Shown: positions 52,561 through 62,490 of the stretch, one piece after another
Layout of the letters: the number at the start of each line of letters is the position of its first letter
Numbering within the stretch: the stretch's first letter is position 1
Assembly: GCA_963702575.1 (NCBI GenBank)
Contig: CAVPCU010000005.1
Location: 124,001 to 188,000 of the forward strand
DNA: 64,000 nucleotides
Direction of reading: 5' to 3'
From: VRUE01 sp963702575
GTDB lineage: Bacteria; Actinomycetota; Thermoleophilia; Solirubrobacterales; 70-9
Made by a program: the position numbers and the translations under genes
The notes under the pieces: generated by a model
Told to the model about the DNA's origin: nothing
The model's input: the letters and a program-made list of their open reading frames with translations, nothing else
Database searches by the model: none

Positions 52561-52661
52561 GGGCCTGGCTGGTCACCGGCCCGCTCGGCCGCGGCCTCGC
52601 CTTCGCGATCGACTTCGGTGTCGCCGTCAGGCGGGGTCTGCTGCGGCGCAGCCGACTTTGA
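52557..52661 (+). CDS. 34-aa small membrane-associated peptide
   Basis: GTG 52557 overlaps the CtaG stop (GTGA) and opens VRAWLVTGPLGRGLAFAIDF then GVAVRRGLLRRSRL, a short amphipathic or TM-like helix with a basic tail. I recall similar small peptides after ctaG in other actinobacteria. The last codons (CGA CTT TGA) lie inside palindrome copy C, so its stop is supplied by the repeat. Confidence 0.5.
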   Translation: MRAWLVTGPLGRGLAFAIDFGVAVRRGLLRRSRL

Positions 52662-52687
52662 CCCACCTCCAGTGTGGTCAATGTCGG
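52652..52687. repeat. 36-nt dispersed palindrome, copy C
   Basis: CCGACTTTGACCCACC with its complement AGTGTGGTCAATGTCGG. It overlaps the last nine nucleotides of the 34-aa peptide gene and lies 31 nt upstream of the tig start. Related to A, B and D. A flanking G-C-rich GCAG/CTGC extends the stem. Confidence 0.9.
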
Positions 52688-52718
52688 CTGCGGCGTGACC
52701 GGTAGGGTCCCGCGCTCG

Positions 52719-54102
52719 ATGGAGCCCACCGTCTCAGAGCTGCCCGGCTCGCGCGTCAACGTCGAGGTCGAGGTCCCGGCCGCCGACGTCGAGCGCGCGG
52801 TCAACCGCGCCGCCCGCGGGCTGGCGCGCGAGATGCGGATGCCGGGCTTCCGCAAGGGCAAGGCGCCGCCTTCGCTGGTGATCCAGCGGGTCGGCTTCGC
52901 CGCGGTGCTCGAGGAGGCGATCCGCGAGGCGCTGCCCGAGTGGTACGAACGGGCGCTGCTCGCCTCGGCGATCGCCCCGGTCGGCGATCCCAGCATCGAG
53001 ATGGTCTCGACCCCCGAGGCCGAGGGCGAGCCGCTCTCCTTCAAGTTCGAGATCGGCGTCCGCCCCAAGGCGAAGCTCGGCGAGTACAAGGGGCTCGAGG
53101 TCGGCCGGGCCGAGCCCGAGGCGCCGGCGGAGATGGTCGAGCGCGAGGTCGAGCGGATCCGCGAAGGCTTCGCCCGGCTGGAGCCGGTCGAGCGCGCAGC
53201 CGCCGAGGGCGACGCGCTGCTGATCGACTTCGAGGGGCTCCTCGACGGCAGCGCCTTCGAGGGGGGCACGGCGACCGACTACCTGCTGGAGCTCGGCGGC
53301 GGCCAGCTGATCGAGGGCTTCGAGGAGCAGCTCGCCGGGGCGAGCGCCGGCGAGAGCCGCGAGGTCGAGGTCGAGCTTCCCCGAGGACTACCGGGCCGAG
53401 GAGCTGGCCGGCAAGGACGCCGTCTTCAAGGTCGAGGTGAAGGAGGTGCGCGAGAAGGTCCTGCCCGACCTCGACGACGAGTTCGCCGCCGAGGCCTCGG
53501 AGTTCGACACGCTCGAGGAGCTGCGCGCCGACATCGCCGAGCGCCTCGCCGAGGCGCTGGGCGAGCGGGCCGAGCAGGACTTCCGCGTCGCCGCCGTCGA
53601 CGCGGCCGCCGAGCAGGCGACCGTCGACCTCCCGGAGGAGCTGGCGACGGCGCGCGCCGAGGAGCGCTGGGAGCGGGTCGAGCGCCAGCTCGCGGGGCGC
53701 GGGATGAGCCCCGACGCCTACCTGCAGATGCAGGGCAAACGCGCGAGGAGGTGATCGCCGAGTCGAAGGCAGGACGCCGAAGCGGAGCTGAGGCGCGAGG
53801 CGGTGCTGGCGGCGATCGCCGAGGCCGAGGGGATCGAGGCCTCCGAGGAGGAGCTGGTCGAGGCGCTCGCCCACACCGCCGAGCACGAGCGGACGACGCC
53901 CGAGAAGCTGCTGAAGCGGCTGCGCGAGAACGGCCGCGACGCGATGGTCGCCGAGGACATCCGCATCCGCAAGGCGATCGACCTGGTGGCCGAGTCGGCG
54001 AAGCCGATCCCGCTCGAGCAGGCCGAGGCGCGGGAGAAGATCTGGACTCCGGAGAAGGAGCGCGAGGAGGCCGGCTCGCTCTGGACCCCGGGCGACGATT
54101 GA
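52719..54102 (+). CDS. tig: Trigger factor, frameshifted twice
   Basis: Ribosome-associated chaperone and prolyl isomerase, about 460 aa when repaired. N-terminal domain: ELPGSRVNVEVEVPAADVERAVNRAARGLAREMRMPGFRKGKAP (the ribosome-binding GFRKGK loop). PPIase domain: AEGDALLIDFEGLLDGSAFEGGTATDYLLELGGGQLIEGFEEQL. Frame changes near 53385 and 53755; the other pieces (ELAGKDAVFKVEVKEVREK..LQMQGK and LRREAVLAAIAEAEGIEASEEE..SLWTPGDD) restore the C-terminal helices. ATG 52719 lies 10 nt after TAGGGT. Confidence 0.93.
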
Positions 54103-54141
54103 GCGCAAAGCCCGCCGGGCGCCTTCTATAGAGTGCGGGCC

Positions 54142-54728
54142 ATGAGCCCCCTGGTCCCGATGGTGGTCGAGCAGACCTCGCGCGGCGAGCGCGCCTTCGA
54201 CATCTACTCGCGCCTGCTCAACGAGCGGATCGTCTTCCTCGGCACCGCCGGTCAGCCGAGGACATCGCCAACCTGATCGTCGCCCAGCTCCTGCACCTCG
54301 AGTCCGAGGACCCCGACAAGGACATCAGCCTCTACATCAACTCGCCCGGCGGCTCGGTCTACGCCGGCCTGGCGATCTACGACACGATGCAGTTCATCAA
54401 GCCCGACGTGCAGACGATCTGCGTCGGCATCGCGATGAGCATGGGGGCGCTGCTGCTGGCGGGCGGCGCCGCGGGCAAGCGGATGTCGCTGCCGAACTCG
54501 AAGATCCTCATCCACCAGGTGTCCTCCGGCTTCGAAGGCCAGGCGACCGACATCGAGATCCACGCCAAAGAGATCATCGACGTCCGCCGCCGCCTCGACG
54601 AGATCCTCGCCAAGCACACCGGCCAGCCGTTCGAGAAGGTCACCAACGACACCGATCGCGACTACTTCATGAGCGCCGAGGAGGCGAAGGAGTACAACCT
54701 CGTCGACCGCGTGATCGAACACCACTGA
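54142..54728 (+). CDS. clpP: ATP-dependent Clp protease proteolytic subunit, frameshifted
   Basis: ClpP serine protease, about 195 aa. The N-terminal SPLVPMVVEQTSRGERAFDIYSRLLNERIVFLGT is typical. The frame changes near 54250; the rest reads LIVAQLLHLESEDPDKDISLYINSPGGSVYAGLAIYDTMQ, with catalytic Ser in GIAMSMGALLL, His in ILIHQVS and Asp in DTDRDYFMSAEEAKEYNLVD. With ClpX it degrades proteins. TATAGA lies 9 nt before the ATG. Confidence 0.93.
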
Positions 54729-54733
54729 GCGGA

Positions 54734-54849
54734 ACGCCCAGCCCGATGGGGGTTCCGCTTAACTTTTTGCGAAAAAGAGTGGAACGGCTGGCGCCCGGAG
54801 CCGGGCGCGCAAAAAGTACAAGACGCTCCACCCCCATCGGGCTGGGCGT
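54734..54849. repeat. Long nested inverted repeat overlapping the M23 peptidase start
   Basis: The outer arms 54734-54753 and 54830-54849 are a perfect 20-bp inverted repeat. Inside are two smaller hairpins, CTTTTT-GCG-AAAAAG (54763-54777) and GCGCCCGG-AG-CCGGGCGC (54791-54808), and a GTTCC/GGAAC pair. The structure starts 5 nt after the clpP stop and covers the first 35 codons of the downstream reading frame. Confidence 0.85.
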
Positions 54850-55346
54850 CCTCGTAGCCGTCCTCGCTCTCATCGCCCCGGTTGCGTTGGCCGATAGCTG
54901 GGGCAGGGATGGGGGCGCGACCTTCTACGCGCATGTCTTCCCGGTGGATGGGCCGCACGGGACGCGGGGGGCGATCGGGGAATTCGGCGCGCCGCGGGAC
55001 GGCGGGCGCACCCACGAAGGCTTCGACATCGTCGCCGCCTGCGGCACGCCGCTGGTCTCGGTCGTCACCGGCCGGGTGCTGCGCACGGGCTATGACCCGG
55101 TGCTGTACGGCAACTACCTGCTGATCCACGGCGAGGGCGAGGACCGCAGCTACTTCTACGCCCACATGCCACGGCCGGCCCGCGTCCACCGCGGCGAGCG
55201 GGTCTGGGCCGGCGAGCGCGTCGGCGCCGTCGGCGAGACCGGCAACGCCCGCACCGTCGGCTGCCACCTCCACTTCGAGATCCACGTCCACGGCCACCCG
55301 ATCGACCCCGAGCCCGAACTGCGCTCGCTGGGACCGCTACAGCTAG
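54746..55346 (+). CDS. M23-family peptidase, exported, C-terminus frameshifted
   Basis: A LytM/M23 metallopeptidase, about 200 aa. A signal-like helix (LGVLVAVLALIAPVALA) follows a basic N-terminus. The zinc site is HEGFD and HLHFEIHVHG (HxH); SVVTGRVLRTGYDPVLYGNYLLIHGEGEDRSYFYAHM is the standard central part. M23 peptidases cut peptidoglycan cross-links. Near 55335 one base is missing: the other frame gives WDRYS then TAG 55344-55346, the usual ending. The ATG at 54746 is inside the long inverted repeat; GTG 54779 is an alternative start. Confidence 0.8.
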
Positions 55347-55801
55347 AGCCGCAGCTCGTACTCGACCCACTCGCTGCGCTCGGCGCCGGTGGCGTCGTAG
55401 AGGCGCTGGGCGGGACGTTGTCGGGGGCGGTCTGCCCACTCGAGGTGGTGGGCGCCGCGCTCGCGGGCGACGGCGGCGCTGGCCTCGATCAGGGCTCGGC
55501 CGACGCCCTGGCCGCGGGCCGGCTCGGTCGACGTAGAGGTCGTTCATCAGCACCGTCTCGGCGGGACCAGCGAGGTGAAGTGCCAGTAGAGGCAGGCGTA
55601 GCCGACGCAGCTCCTCGCCGCGCCAGGCGCCGAGCAGCATGCCCGTCCTCGCTCGGCGCGAGGAAGCGGGAGAAGAAGGCGCGGTTGCGCTCCTCGTCGA
55701 CCGTCCGCGACCGCGTAGAAGCGCTGGTAGGCGGCGATCAGCGGCAGCAGCGCGTCCAGCTGCGCCGCGGAGATCGGCTCGACTCGGACCTCGGCCGCCA
55801 T
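55343..55801 (-). CDS. GNAT-family N-acetyltransferase, multiply frameshifted
   Basis: Pieces in three frames form a GNAT of about 152 aa: MAAEVRVEPISAAQLDALLPLIAAYQRFY, GYACLYWHFTSLVPAETVLMNDLYVD, then GAHHLEWQT-like and ending RLYDATGAERSEWVEYELRL at TAG 55345-55343. The acetyl-CoA loop lies across a frame change. At least three indels. Its stop and that of the convergent M23 gene share the same CTAG. Confidence 0.7.
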
Positions 55802-55963
55802 CGCCGCCACCGTAGCGGGCGGCGCGCAAGCGCGCGCCCGCAGGCAGGGACGGCGGCGGTTTCGCCGTAAACGACGGCACCGACAGGGCCGGCTTGCAGC
55901 TCCCTCTAAGCTTTGGGGCGCGACGCCGGTAGGCAACTACCGCCCCGCAAGGAGGGGATTCCG

Positions 55964-57258
<1,295 letters not shown>

Positions 57259-57262
57259 GGCA

Positions 57263-57368
57263 GGAAGGGTCGGGTGCCCCTCCCCATGAGGCCGTCGCGC
57301 AGCTGATTCCTGAGCGCGATTTGGCAGGTGGTCCCGAAGCCTCCTGGGGAGGGGCACCCGACCCTTCC
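57263..57368. repeat. Long inverted repeat after clpX, 23-bp perfect arms
   Basis: Arms 57263-57285 and 57346-57368 are perfectly complementary (left arm begins GGAAGGGTCGGG), enclosing a 60-nt loop. It starts 5 nt after the clpX TAG and ends 10 nt before palindrome copy D. No T tract follows. Strongly suggests a transcript-end structure or mobile palindrome. Confidence 0.9.
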
Positions 57369-57378
57369 GACCGCACAG

Positions 57379-57414
57379 CCGACATTTACCCCACTCCAGC
57401 GGGGTCAAAGTCGG
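57379..57414. repeat. 36-nt dispersed palindrome, copy D
   Basis: CCGACATTTACCCCACT with its complement AGCGGGGTCAAAGTCGG, the most symmetric of the four copies. It lies between the clpX-downstream inverted repeat and the valS start (57441); TAGACT (57426-57431), the likely valS -10, follows it. Confidence 0.9.
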
Positions 57415-57440
57415 AAGCGGCTATCTAGACTCGCGCTCTC

Positions 57441-60005
57441 ATGGCCGACGAGCGACTGAGCGAGCTCGAAGCGAAGACCCGGTACGAGCCTGCCGAGGTC
57501 GAGGCGCGGATCTTCGCCGAGTGGGTCGAGGGGGGCTACTTCCACCCGCAAGGCCGAGGGCGAGCCGGAGGAGAACTTCTCGGTGGCGATCCCGCCGCCG
57601 AACGTGACCGGCGCCCTGCACATGGGCCACGCGCTGAACGGCTCGATGCAGGACGCGCTGGTGCGGATGAACCGGATGCGCGGCCGCAACACGCTGTGGA
57701 CGCTGGGCACCGACCACGCCGGCATCGCCACCCAGGCGGTGGTCGAGAAAGAGCTGCGCGCCGAAGGCTCCTCGCGGCAGGAGCTCGGCCGCGAGGCCTT
57801 CGTCGAGCGGGTCTGGGCCTGGAAAGAGGAGTACGGCTCGCGCATCGTCGAGCAGTACAAGCGGCTCGGCGCCTCCTGCGACTACGAGCGCGAGCGCTTC
57901 ACCCTCGACGAGGGCTACGTGCGGGCGGTCTACCGCGTCTTCAAAGCGCTCTACGACAAGGGCTACATCTACCGCGACAACTACATGGTCAACTGGGACC
58001 CGGGCTCGCACTCGGCGATCTCCGACCTCGAGGTCGAGAACCGCGAGGTCGAGGACACGCTCTACTCGATCGACTACCCGGTCGAGGGCTCCGACCGCGT
58101 GCTGACCGTGGCCACGGTGCGGCCGGAGACGATGCTCGCCGACACCGCGGTCGCGGTCAACCCCGGCGACGAGCGCTACGCCGACCTCGTCGGCGAGCAC
58201 TGCGTCCTGCCCCTGGTCGGGCGGCGGCTGCCGATCGTCGCCGACGAGCACGTCGACCCCGAGTTCGGCACCGGCGCGCTGAAGATCACCCCGGGCCACG
58301 ACCCCAACGACTTCGAGATCGGCCGCCGCCACGGGCTCGAGGAGATCGGCGTGATCGGCCCCGACGGGCGGATGAGCGAGGAGGCGGGCGAGCGCTTCGC
58401 CGGCCTGACCGCGGCCGAGGCCCAGGACGCGGTCGTCGCCGCGCTGCGCGAGGAGGGCCGGCTGCGCGCCGAGGAGCCCTACGTCCACTCGGTCCCCTTC
58501 TCGCACCGCTCCGGCGAGCGGATCGAGCCGCTGATCTCGCTGCAGTGGTTCTGCCGCATGGACGAGCTGGCGGCGCCGGCGATCGAGGCGGTCGAGCGCG
58601 ACGAGGTGCGGATCGCGCCGCCGCAGTGGAAGCGCGTCTACCTCGAGTGGATGCGCGAGATCCGCCCCTGGTGCGTCTCGCGCCAGCTCTGGTGGGGACA
58701 CCGCATCCCGGTCTGGTACTGCGATCCCTGCGAGGAAACGATCGTCGCCGAGTCCGAGCCCGAGCGCTGCGGCGCCTGCGGCGGCGAGCTGCGCCAGGAG
58801 GAGGACGTGCTCGACACCTGGTTCAGCTCGGCGTTGTGGCCGTTCGCGACGCTCGGCTGGCCCGAGGACACCCCCGAGCTGCGCGCCTTCTACCCGACCA
58901 GCTTCCTCACCACCGCGCGCGAGATCCTCTTCCTCTGGGTCGCGCGGATGATCATGATTGGGCCTCGAGTTCGCCCGGAGCGATCCCCTTCCGCGACGTC
59001 TACGTGCACTCGGTGATCCAGGCGCGCGACGGGCGGCGGATGTCGAAGAGCCTCGGCACCGGCATCGACCCGTTGGAGGAGATCGACCGGCACGGCGCCG
59101 ACGCCCTGCGCTTCGGCCTGCTGGCGATGTCCTCGACCCAGGACGTGCGCTTCTCCGATGCCAAGGTGCAGCAGGGCGCCGACCTCGCCAACAAGCTCTG
59201 GAACGCTAGTCGCCTGATCCTCCTGAACGTCGGCGAGGCCGGGGGCGAAGCGCGTCCGGTCCGAGTCGAGGACCGCTGGATCCTGTCGCGGCTGGAGGCG
59301 ACGATCGCCTCGGTGACGGCGAAGCTGGAGGAATTCGACTTCGCCCACGCCGTCGGCGAGGCCTACGCGTTCTTCTGGTCGGAGCTCTGCGACTGGTACC
59401 TGGAGATCGTCAAGCCGCGCCTCTACGAGGGCGAGGCCGAGGTCTCGGCGATCCTGCTGGACGTGCTCGAGCGGACCCTGGCGCTGCTGCACCCGATCAT
59501 GCCCTTCGTCACCGAGGAGATCTGGTCCTACCACCCGGCGCGTCGCGGCCACCTCGCCGTCCACCCGTTCCCCGAGCCCGACGGAGTCGCTGTTCGACCG
59601 CGACGCCGAGGAGGAGATGCAGGCCGGGATCGAGCTGACCAGCCGGCTGCGCGCCTGGCGCGACCTGGTCGAGGCGCCGGCGGCGACCGTGCTCGCCGCG
59701 CGTGCCGAAGGGGCCGAGCTGCAGGAGTTCGTCGGCCGCCTCGCCAGGGTCGAGTTCGGCGAGGACGGGGGAGACCCGGTCGCCTCGGTCGGCCCGGTCA
59801 AGATCCTCGCCTCGGCCGAGATCGACGCCGAGGCGGTCGCCGCGCGGCTCGAGGCGCGGCGCGGGAGCTGCGCTCCGAGGTCGCGCGCGCCGAGGGCAAG
59901 CTCGCGAACGAGAAGTTCGTCGCCCGCGCCCCGGCCGAGGTGGTCGAGGAGGAGCGCGAGAAGCTCGAGCGCTACCGCGCCGAGCTCGAGGAGCTCGCCG
60001 AATAG
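57441..60005 (+). CDS. valS: Valyl-tRNA synthetase, frameshifted at least four times
   Basis: Class I aminoacyl-tRNA synthetase, about 855 aa. The HIGH-type motif is PPPNVTGALHMGHALN and the KMSKS-type motif is GRRMSKSLG; other family marks are TLGTDHAGIATQAVVE, YWDPGSHSAISDLEVE-like NWDPGSHSAISDLEVE, the editing-domain TVRPETMLADTAVAV, and the C-terminal coiled coil AEEVVEEEREKLERYRAELEEL. Frame changes near 57555, 58960, 59585 and 59875. It charges tRNA-Val, an essential function. Confidence 0.95.
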   Translation: MADERLSELEAKTRYEPAEVEARIFAEWVEGGYFHPQGRGRAGGELLGGDPAAERDRRPAHGPRAERLDAGRAGADEPDARPQHAVDAGHRPRRHRHPGGGRERAARRRLLAAGARPRGLRRAGLGLERGVRLAHRRAVQAARRLLRLRARALHPRRGLRAGGLPRLQSALRQGLHLPRQLHGQLGPGLALGDLRPRGREPRGRGHALLDRLPGRGLRPRADRGHGAAGDDARRHRGRGQPRRRALRRPRRRALRPAPGRAAAADRRRRARRPRVRHRRAEDHPGPRPQRLRDRPPPRARGDRRDRPRRADERGGGRALRRPDRGRGPGRGRRRAARGGPAARRGALRPLGPLLAPLRRADRAADLAAVVLPHGRAGGAGDRGGRARRGADRAAAVEARLPRVDARDPPLVRLAPALVGTPHPGLVLRSLRGNDRRRVRARALRRLRRRAAPGGGRARHLVQLGVVAVRDARLARGHPRAARLLPDQLPHHRARDPLPLGRADDHDWASSSPGAIPFRDVYVHSVIQARDGRRMSKSLGTGIDPLEEIDRHGADALRFGLLAMSSTQDVRFSDAKVQQGADLANKLWNASRLILLNVGEAGGEARPVRVEDRWILSRLEATIASVTAKLEEFDFAHAVGEAYAFFWSELCDWYLEIVKPRLYEGEAEVSAILLDVLERTLALLHPIMPFVTEEIWSYHPARRGHLAVHPFPEPDGVAVRPRRRGGDAGRDRADQPAARLARPGRGAGGDRARRACRRGRAAGVRRPPRQGRVRRGRGRPGRLGRPGQDPRLGRDRRRGGRRAARGAARELRSEVARAEGKLANEKFVARAPAEVVEEEREKLERYRAELEELAE

Positions 60006-61268
60006 ACGCGGAGGCCTACCTCGACTCGCTCGAGCCGATCGGGTGGAAGCTCGGGCTCGAGCGGATGCGCAAGCTCAGCACCCTGCTCGGCATGCCGCAG
60101 CACCGCTTCGCCTCGATCCACGTCGTCGGCACCAACGGCAAGTCCTCGGTGACGCGGATGGCCGCGGCGCTGCTGGAGGCCCACGGGGTGAGCGCCGGCG
60201 CCTGCGTCTCGCCGCACGCGGTGCGCTGGTCCGAACGGGTGCTGGTCGGCGGCGAGGAGATCGAGCCGGAGGCGTTCGCCGCCGCGGTCGAGCGCGCCGC
60301 TCAGGCGGCGGAGGTCGTCAACCGGTCGCTCGAGGACGGCGAGGTCGTCACCCAGTTCGAGCTGGCGACCGCCGCCGCCTTCGTCGCGCTCGCCTCGGCG
60401 CGGGTCGAGGCGGCGGCGGTCGAGGCCGGGCTGGGGGGCAGGCTCGACGCGACCAACACGATCCCCTCGCGGGTCACCGTCCTCACCTCGGTCGGCCTCG
60501 ACCACACCGAGTGGCTGGGCGAGAGCGAGGAGGAGATCGCCGCCGAGAAGCTGGCGGTGCTGCGCGACCAGACGACCCTCGTCCTCGGCCGGGTGAGCCC
60601 GGCCGTTCGCGCCCTGGCCGAGGCGACCGTCGCCGAGCGCGGCGCCGAGCTGATCGTCGCGCCGGAGGACCCGGGCCCGGACGTGCGATTGCGCGCCACA
60701 GGCCTCTTCCAACGCCGCAACTTCGCCCTCGCTTGCAGCGCCGCCGAGGCTTTTCTCGGCGAGCTGGACCCGGCGCGCGTCGTGGCGGTCGCAGCCGATG
60801 TCGAGGTCCCCGGTCGGCTCGAGCGAATCGCCGAGGAGCCGCCGACCTACCTCGATGCCGCACACAACCCGCAGGCCGCCGCCGCCCTCGCCGAGGCCCT
60901 CCCGGAGCTGGTCGGCAAGCGGCCTGTGGTGGCCTGCTTGGCGATCCTCGGCGACAAGGACGCCCGCGGCATCGTCGAGTCCCTCGCCCCGGCGGTGACC
61001 CGCGCCGTTTGCACCGAACTCCCCCGCCGACGGGCCTAAAACCGGAGCCGGAGCGCAGTTATCGGCCCGTCGGCGGGGGTTGGGGGCGGGGGAGTTGGCT
61101 GAGGTCTGCGCCGAGGCCGGGATCGAGGCCGAGGCCGAGCCTGACTTCGCCGCGGCGGTGGCGCGGGCGCGCGAGCTCGCCGTGGAGCTGGGCGGGGTCG
61201 TCGTCGTGACCGGCTCCAACTACGCGCTCGCACCGGCCCGTGCCGCGCTCGGCGTGTGCGAGGATTGA
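60002..61268 (+). CDS. folC: Folylpolyglutamate synthase/dihydrofolate synthase, C-terminus frameshifted
   Basis: Mur-ligase-fold ligase that adds glutamate to folates. RFASIHVVGTNGKSSVTRMAAALLEAHG is the P-loop; SVGLDHTEWLGESEEEIAAEKLAVLR and DAAHNPQAAAAL are typical. Its apparent start ATA (60002) overlaps the valS stop. Near 61020, in a C5 run, the frame changes; beyond it PADGPKTGAG...GAGELAEVCAEAGIEAEAEPDFAAAVARARELA...VVVTGSNYALAPAR restores the true C-terminus to TGA 61266-61268. Confidence 0.9.
61021..61079. repeat. Inverted repeat inside the folC reading frame, 16-bp arms
   Basis: CCCCCGCCGACGGGCC (61021-61036) and GGCCCGTCGGCGGGGG (61064-61079) are perfectly complementary, with a 27-nt loop. 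In the frame of the folC C-terminus the element reads PADGPKTGAGAQLSARRRG, so it could be an in-frame palindromic insertion in a variable linker between the two domains. It also interrupts the folC frame at its C run. Confidence 0.8.
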
Positions 61269-61274
61269 CGCCGG

Positions 61275-61397
61275 ATGGGCTCGAAAACCGCTGGCTCCGA
61301 ACTGCTCTCGATGATGGCCCTGGTCGCCGCGGTGGTCGCCGCGGTGATCCTGATCTTCTTCGGCCTCGGCTACCTCTTCGGCAGGCTCTTCCTCTGA
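61275..61397 (+). CDS. 40-aa single-TM peptide
   Basis: ATG 61275 opens MGSKTAGSELLSMMALVAAV, then VAAVILIFFGLGYLFGRLFL. One long hydrophobic helix with a Gly-rich end. It begins 6 nt after the folC stop, so translational coupling is likely. Similar short hydrophobic peptides follow folC in some actinobacteria. Function unknown. Confidence 0.5.
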   Translation: MGSKTAGSELLSMMALVAAVVAAVILIFFGLGYLFGRLFL

Positions 61398-61457
61398 CAG
61401 GGTTCACGACGGAGGCGGCGAAGTAGACTTCCGCTCCCTTCGGCGGCGCCCCAGCCC

Positions 61458-62114
61458 ATGGCACTAGCGATATTCGGCATCAGCAACGGCGGCCTCAACC
61501 TGGTCGTCAACCTCCTCATCCTGATGCTGGTCGTCGTCTGGCTGTCGCTGATCGTCTACACCTATCTCGACGCCCGCCGGCGCATCTCCGACCCGTTCCT
61601 GGTCGGCTGCGCGACGCTCGCCTCCTTCATCCCCTACCTCGGCACCGCTGTCTACGCGATCGTGCGCCCGCCGGAGTTCCTCGAGGACGCGCACGAACGC
61701 GAGCTCGAGATCGAAGCCGCCGAGCTGCGGGTACGCCAGCTCAAAGAGGCGTCCTGTCCCGGCTGCGGCTTCCCGGTCGAGCGCAACTACCTGCGCTGCC
61801 CGCAGTGCCAGAAGCGCCTCAAGGAGCCCTGTCCCAGCTGCGGCAAGCCGGTCGACCGGCGCTGGGCGCTCTGCCCCTACTGCGAGACGGCGCTGCGCGA
61901 GGGGGAGCCGCGCCGCAAACGGTCCCCAGAGGCGCGCAAACGGCAGGCGCCCGAAGAGCGCAAGGCGCCGAAACGGAAAGCCCAGCGCGCCAGGCCGGCG
62001 CCGCCCGCCCCCGAGGAGGAGCGCGCCCGCCCCGTCGCCGAGAAAGCCGAGAGCGAAAAACGACCGCAAAGGAGCCCCAGCCGTGAGCCGGACCCTGATC
62101 CTCGTAAAGCCTGA
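61458..62114 (+). CDS. Membrane-anchored double zinc-ribbon protein
   Basis: A 218-aa protein. Two TM helices (about residues 12-32 and 46-70) are followed by a zinc-ribbon pair: SCPGCGFPVERNYLRCPQCQKRLKEPCPSCGKPVDRRWALCPYCETALRE, with four CxxC knuckles (residues about 98-143), and a highly charged, Pro/Arg/Lys-rich tail of 75 residues. A scaffolding or regulator role is possible. Its last 32 nt overlap the ndk gene. ATG start 61458, TAGACT (61426-61431) 26 nt upstream. Confidence 0.7.
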   Translation: MALAIFGISNGGLNLVVNLLILMLVVVWLSLIVYTYLDARRRISDPFLVGCATLASFIPYLGTAVYAIVRPPEFLEDAHERELEIEAAELRVRQLKEASCPGCGFPVERNYLRCPQCQKRLKEPCPSCGKPVDRRWALCPYCETALREGEPRRKRSPEARKRQAPEERKAPKRKAQRARPAPPAPEEERARPVAEKAESEKRPQRSPSREPDPDPRKA

Positions 62115-62490
62115 CGCCTTCGAGCGCGCCCTCAGCGGCGAGGTGATCGCCCGGTTCGAGCGCAAGGGGCTGCGGATCGTCGCGCTGAAGACGATGGTCG
62201 CGATCGAGGAGATCGCCCACGCGCACTACGAGGAGCACACCGAGAAGCCGTTCTTCGGCGAGTTGGTCGAGTTCATCACCGGCGGCACGCTGGTGGCGAT
62301 GGTGCTCGAAGGCAACGAAGCCGTCCCCGCCGCCCGCCAGGTGATCGGCGCGACCAACCCGGTCGAGGCCGCACCCGGCTCGATCCGCGGCGACTACGCG
62401 CTCGAGGTCACCTTCAACATGGTCCACGGCTCCGACTCCGACGAGTCGGCGGAGCGCGAGATCGGCATCTGGTTCCCCGAGCTCTCCTGA
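62083..62490 (+). CDS. ndk: Nucleoside diphosphate kinase
   Basis: NDK of 135 aa, the usual bacterial length. TLILVKPDAFERAL contains ATP-binding Lys9, and FNMVHGSDSDESAEREIGIWF has the active-site His115 that carries the phosphate. It makes NTPs from NDPs. GTG 62083 has AAAGGAG upstream and overlaps the zinc-ribbon gene. It is followed by maf in the same operon. Confidence 0.97.
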   Translation: MSRTLILVKPDAFERALSGEVIARFERKGLRIVALKTMVAIEEIAHAHYEEHTEKPFFGELVEFITGGTLVAMVLEGNEAVPAARQVIGATNPVEAAPGSIRGDYALEVTFNMVHGSDSDESAEREIGIWFPELS

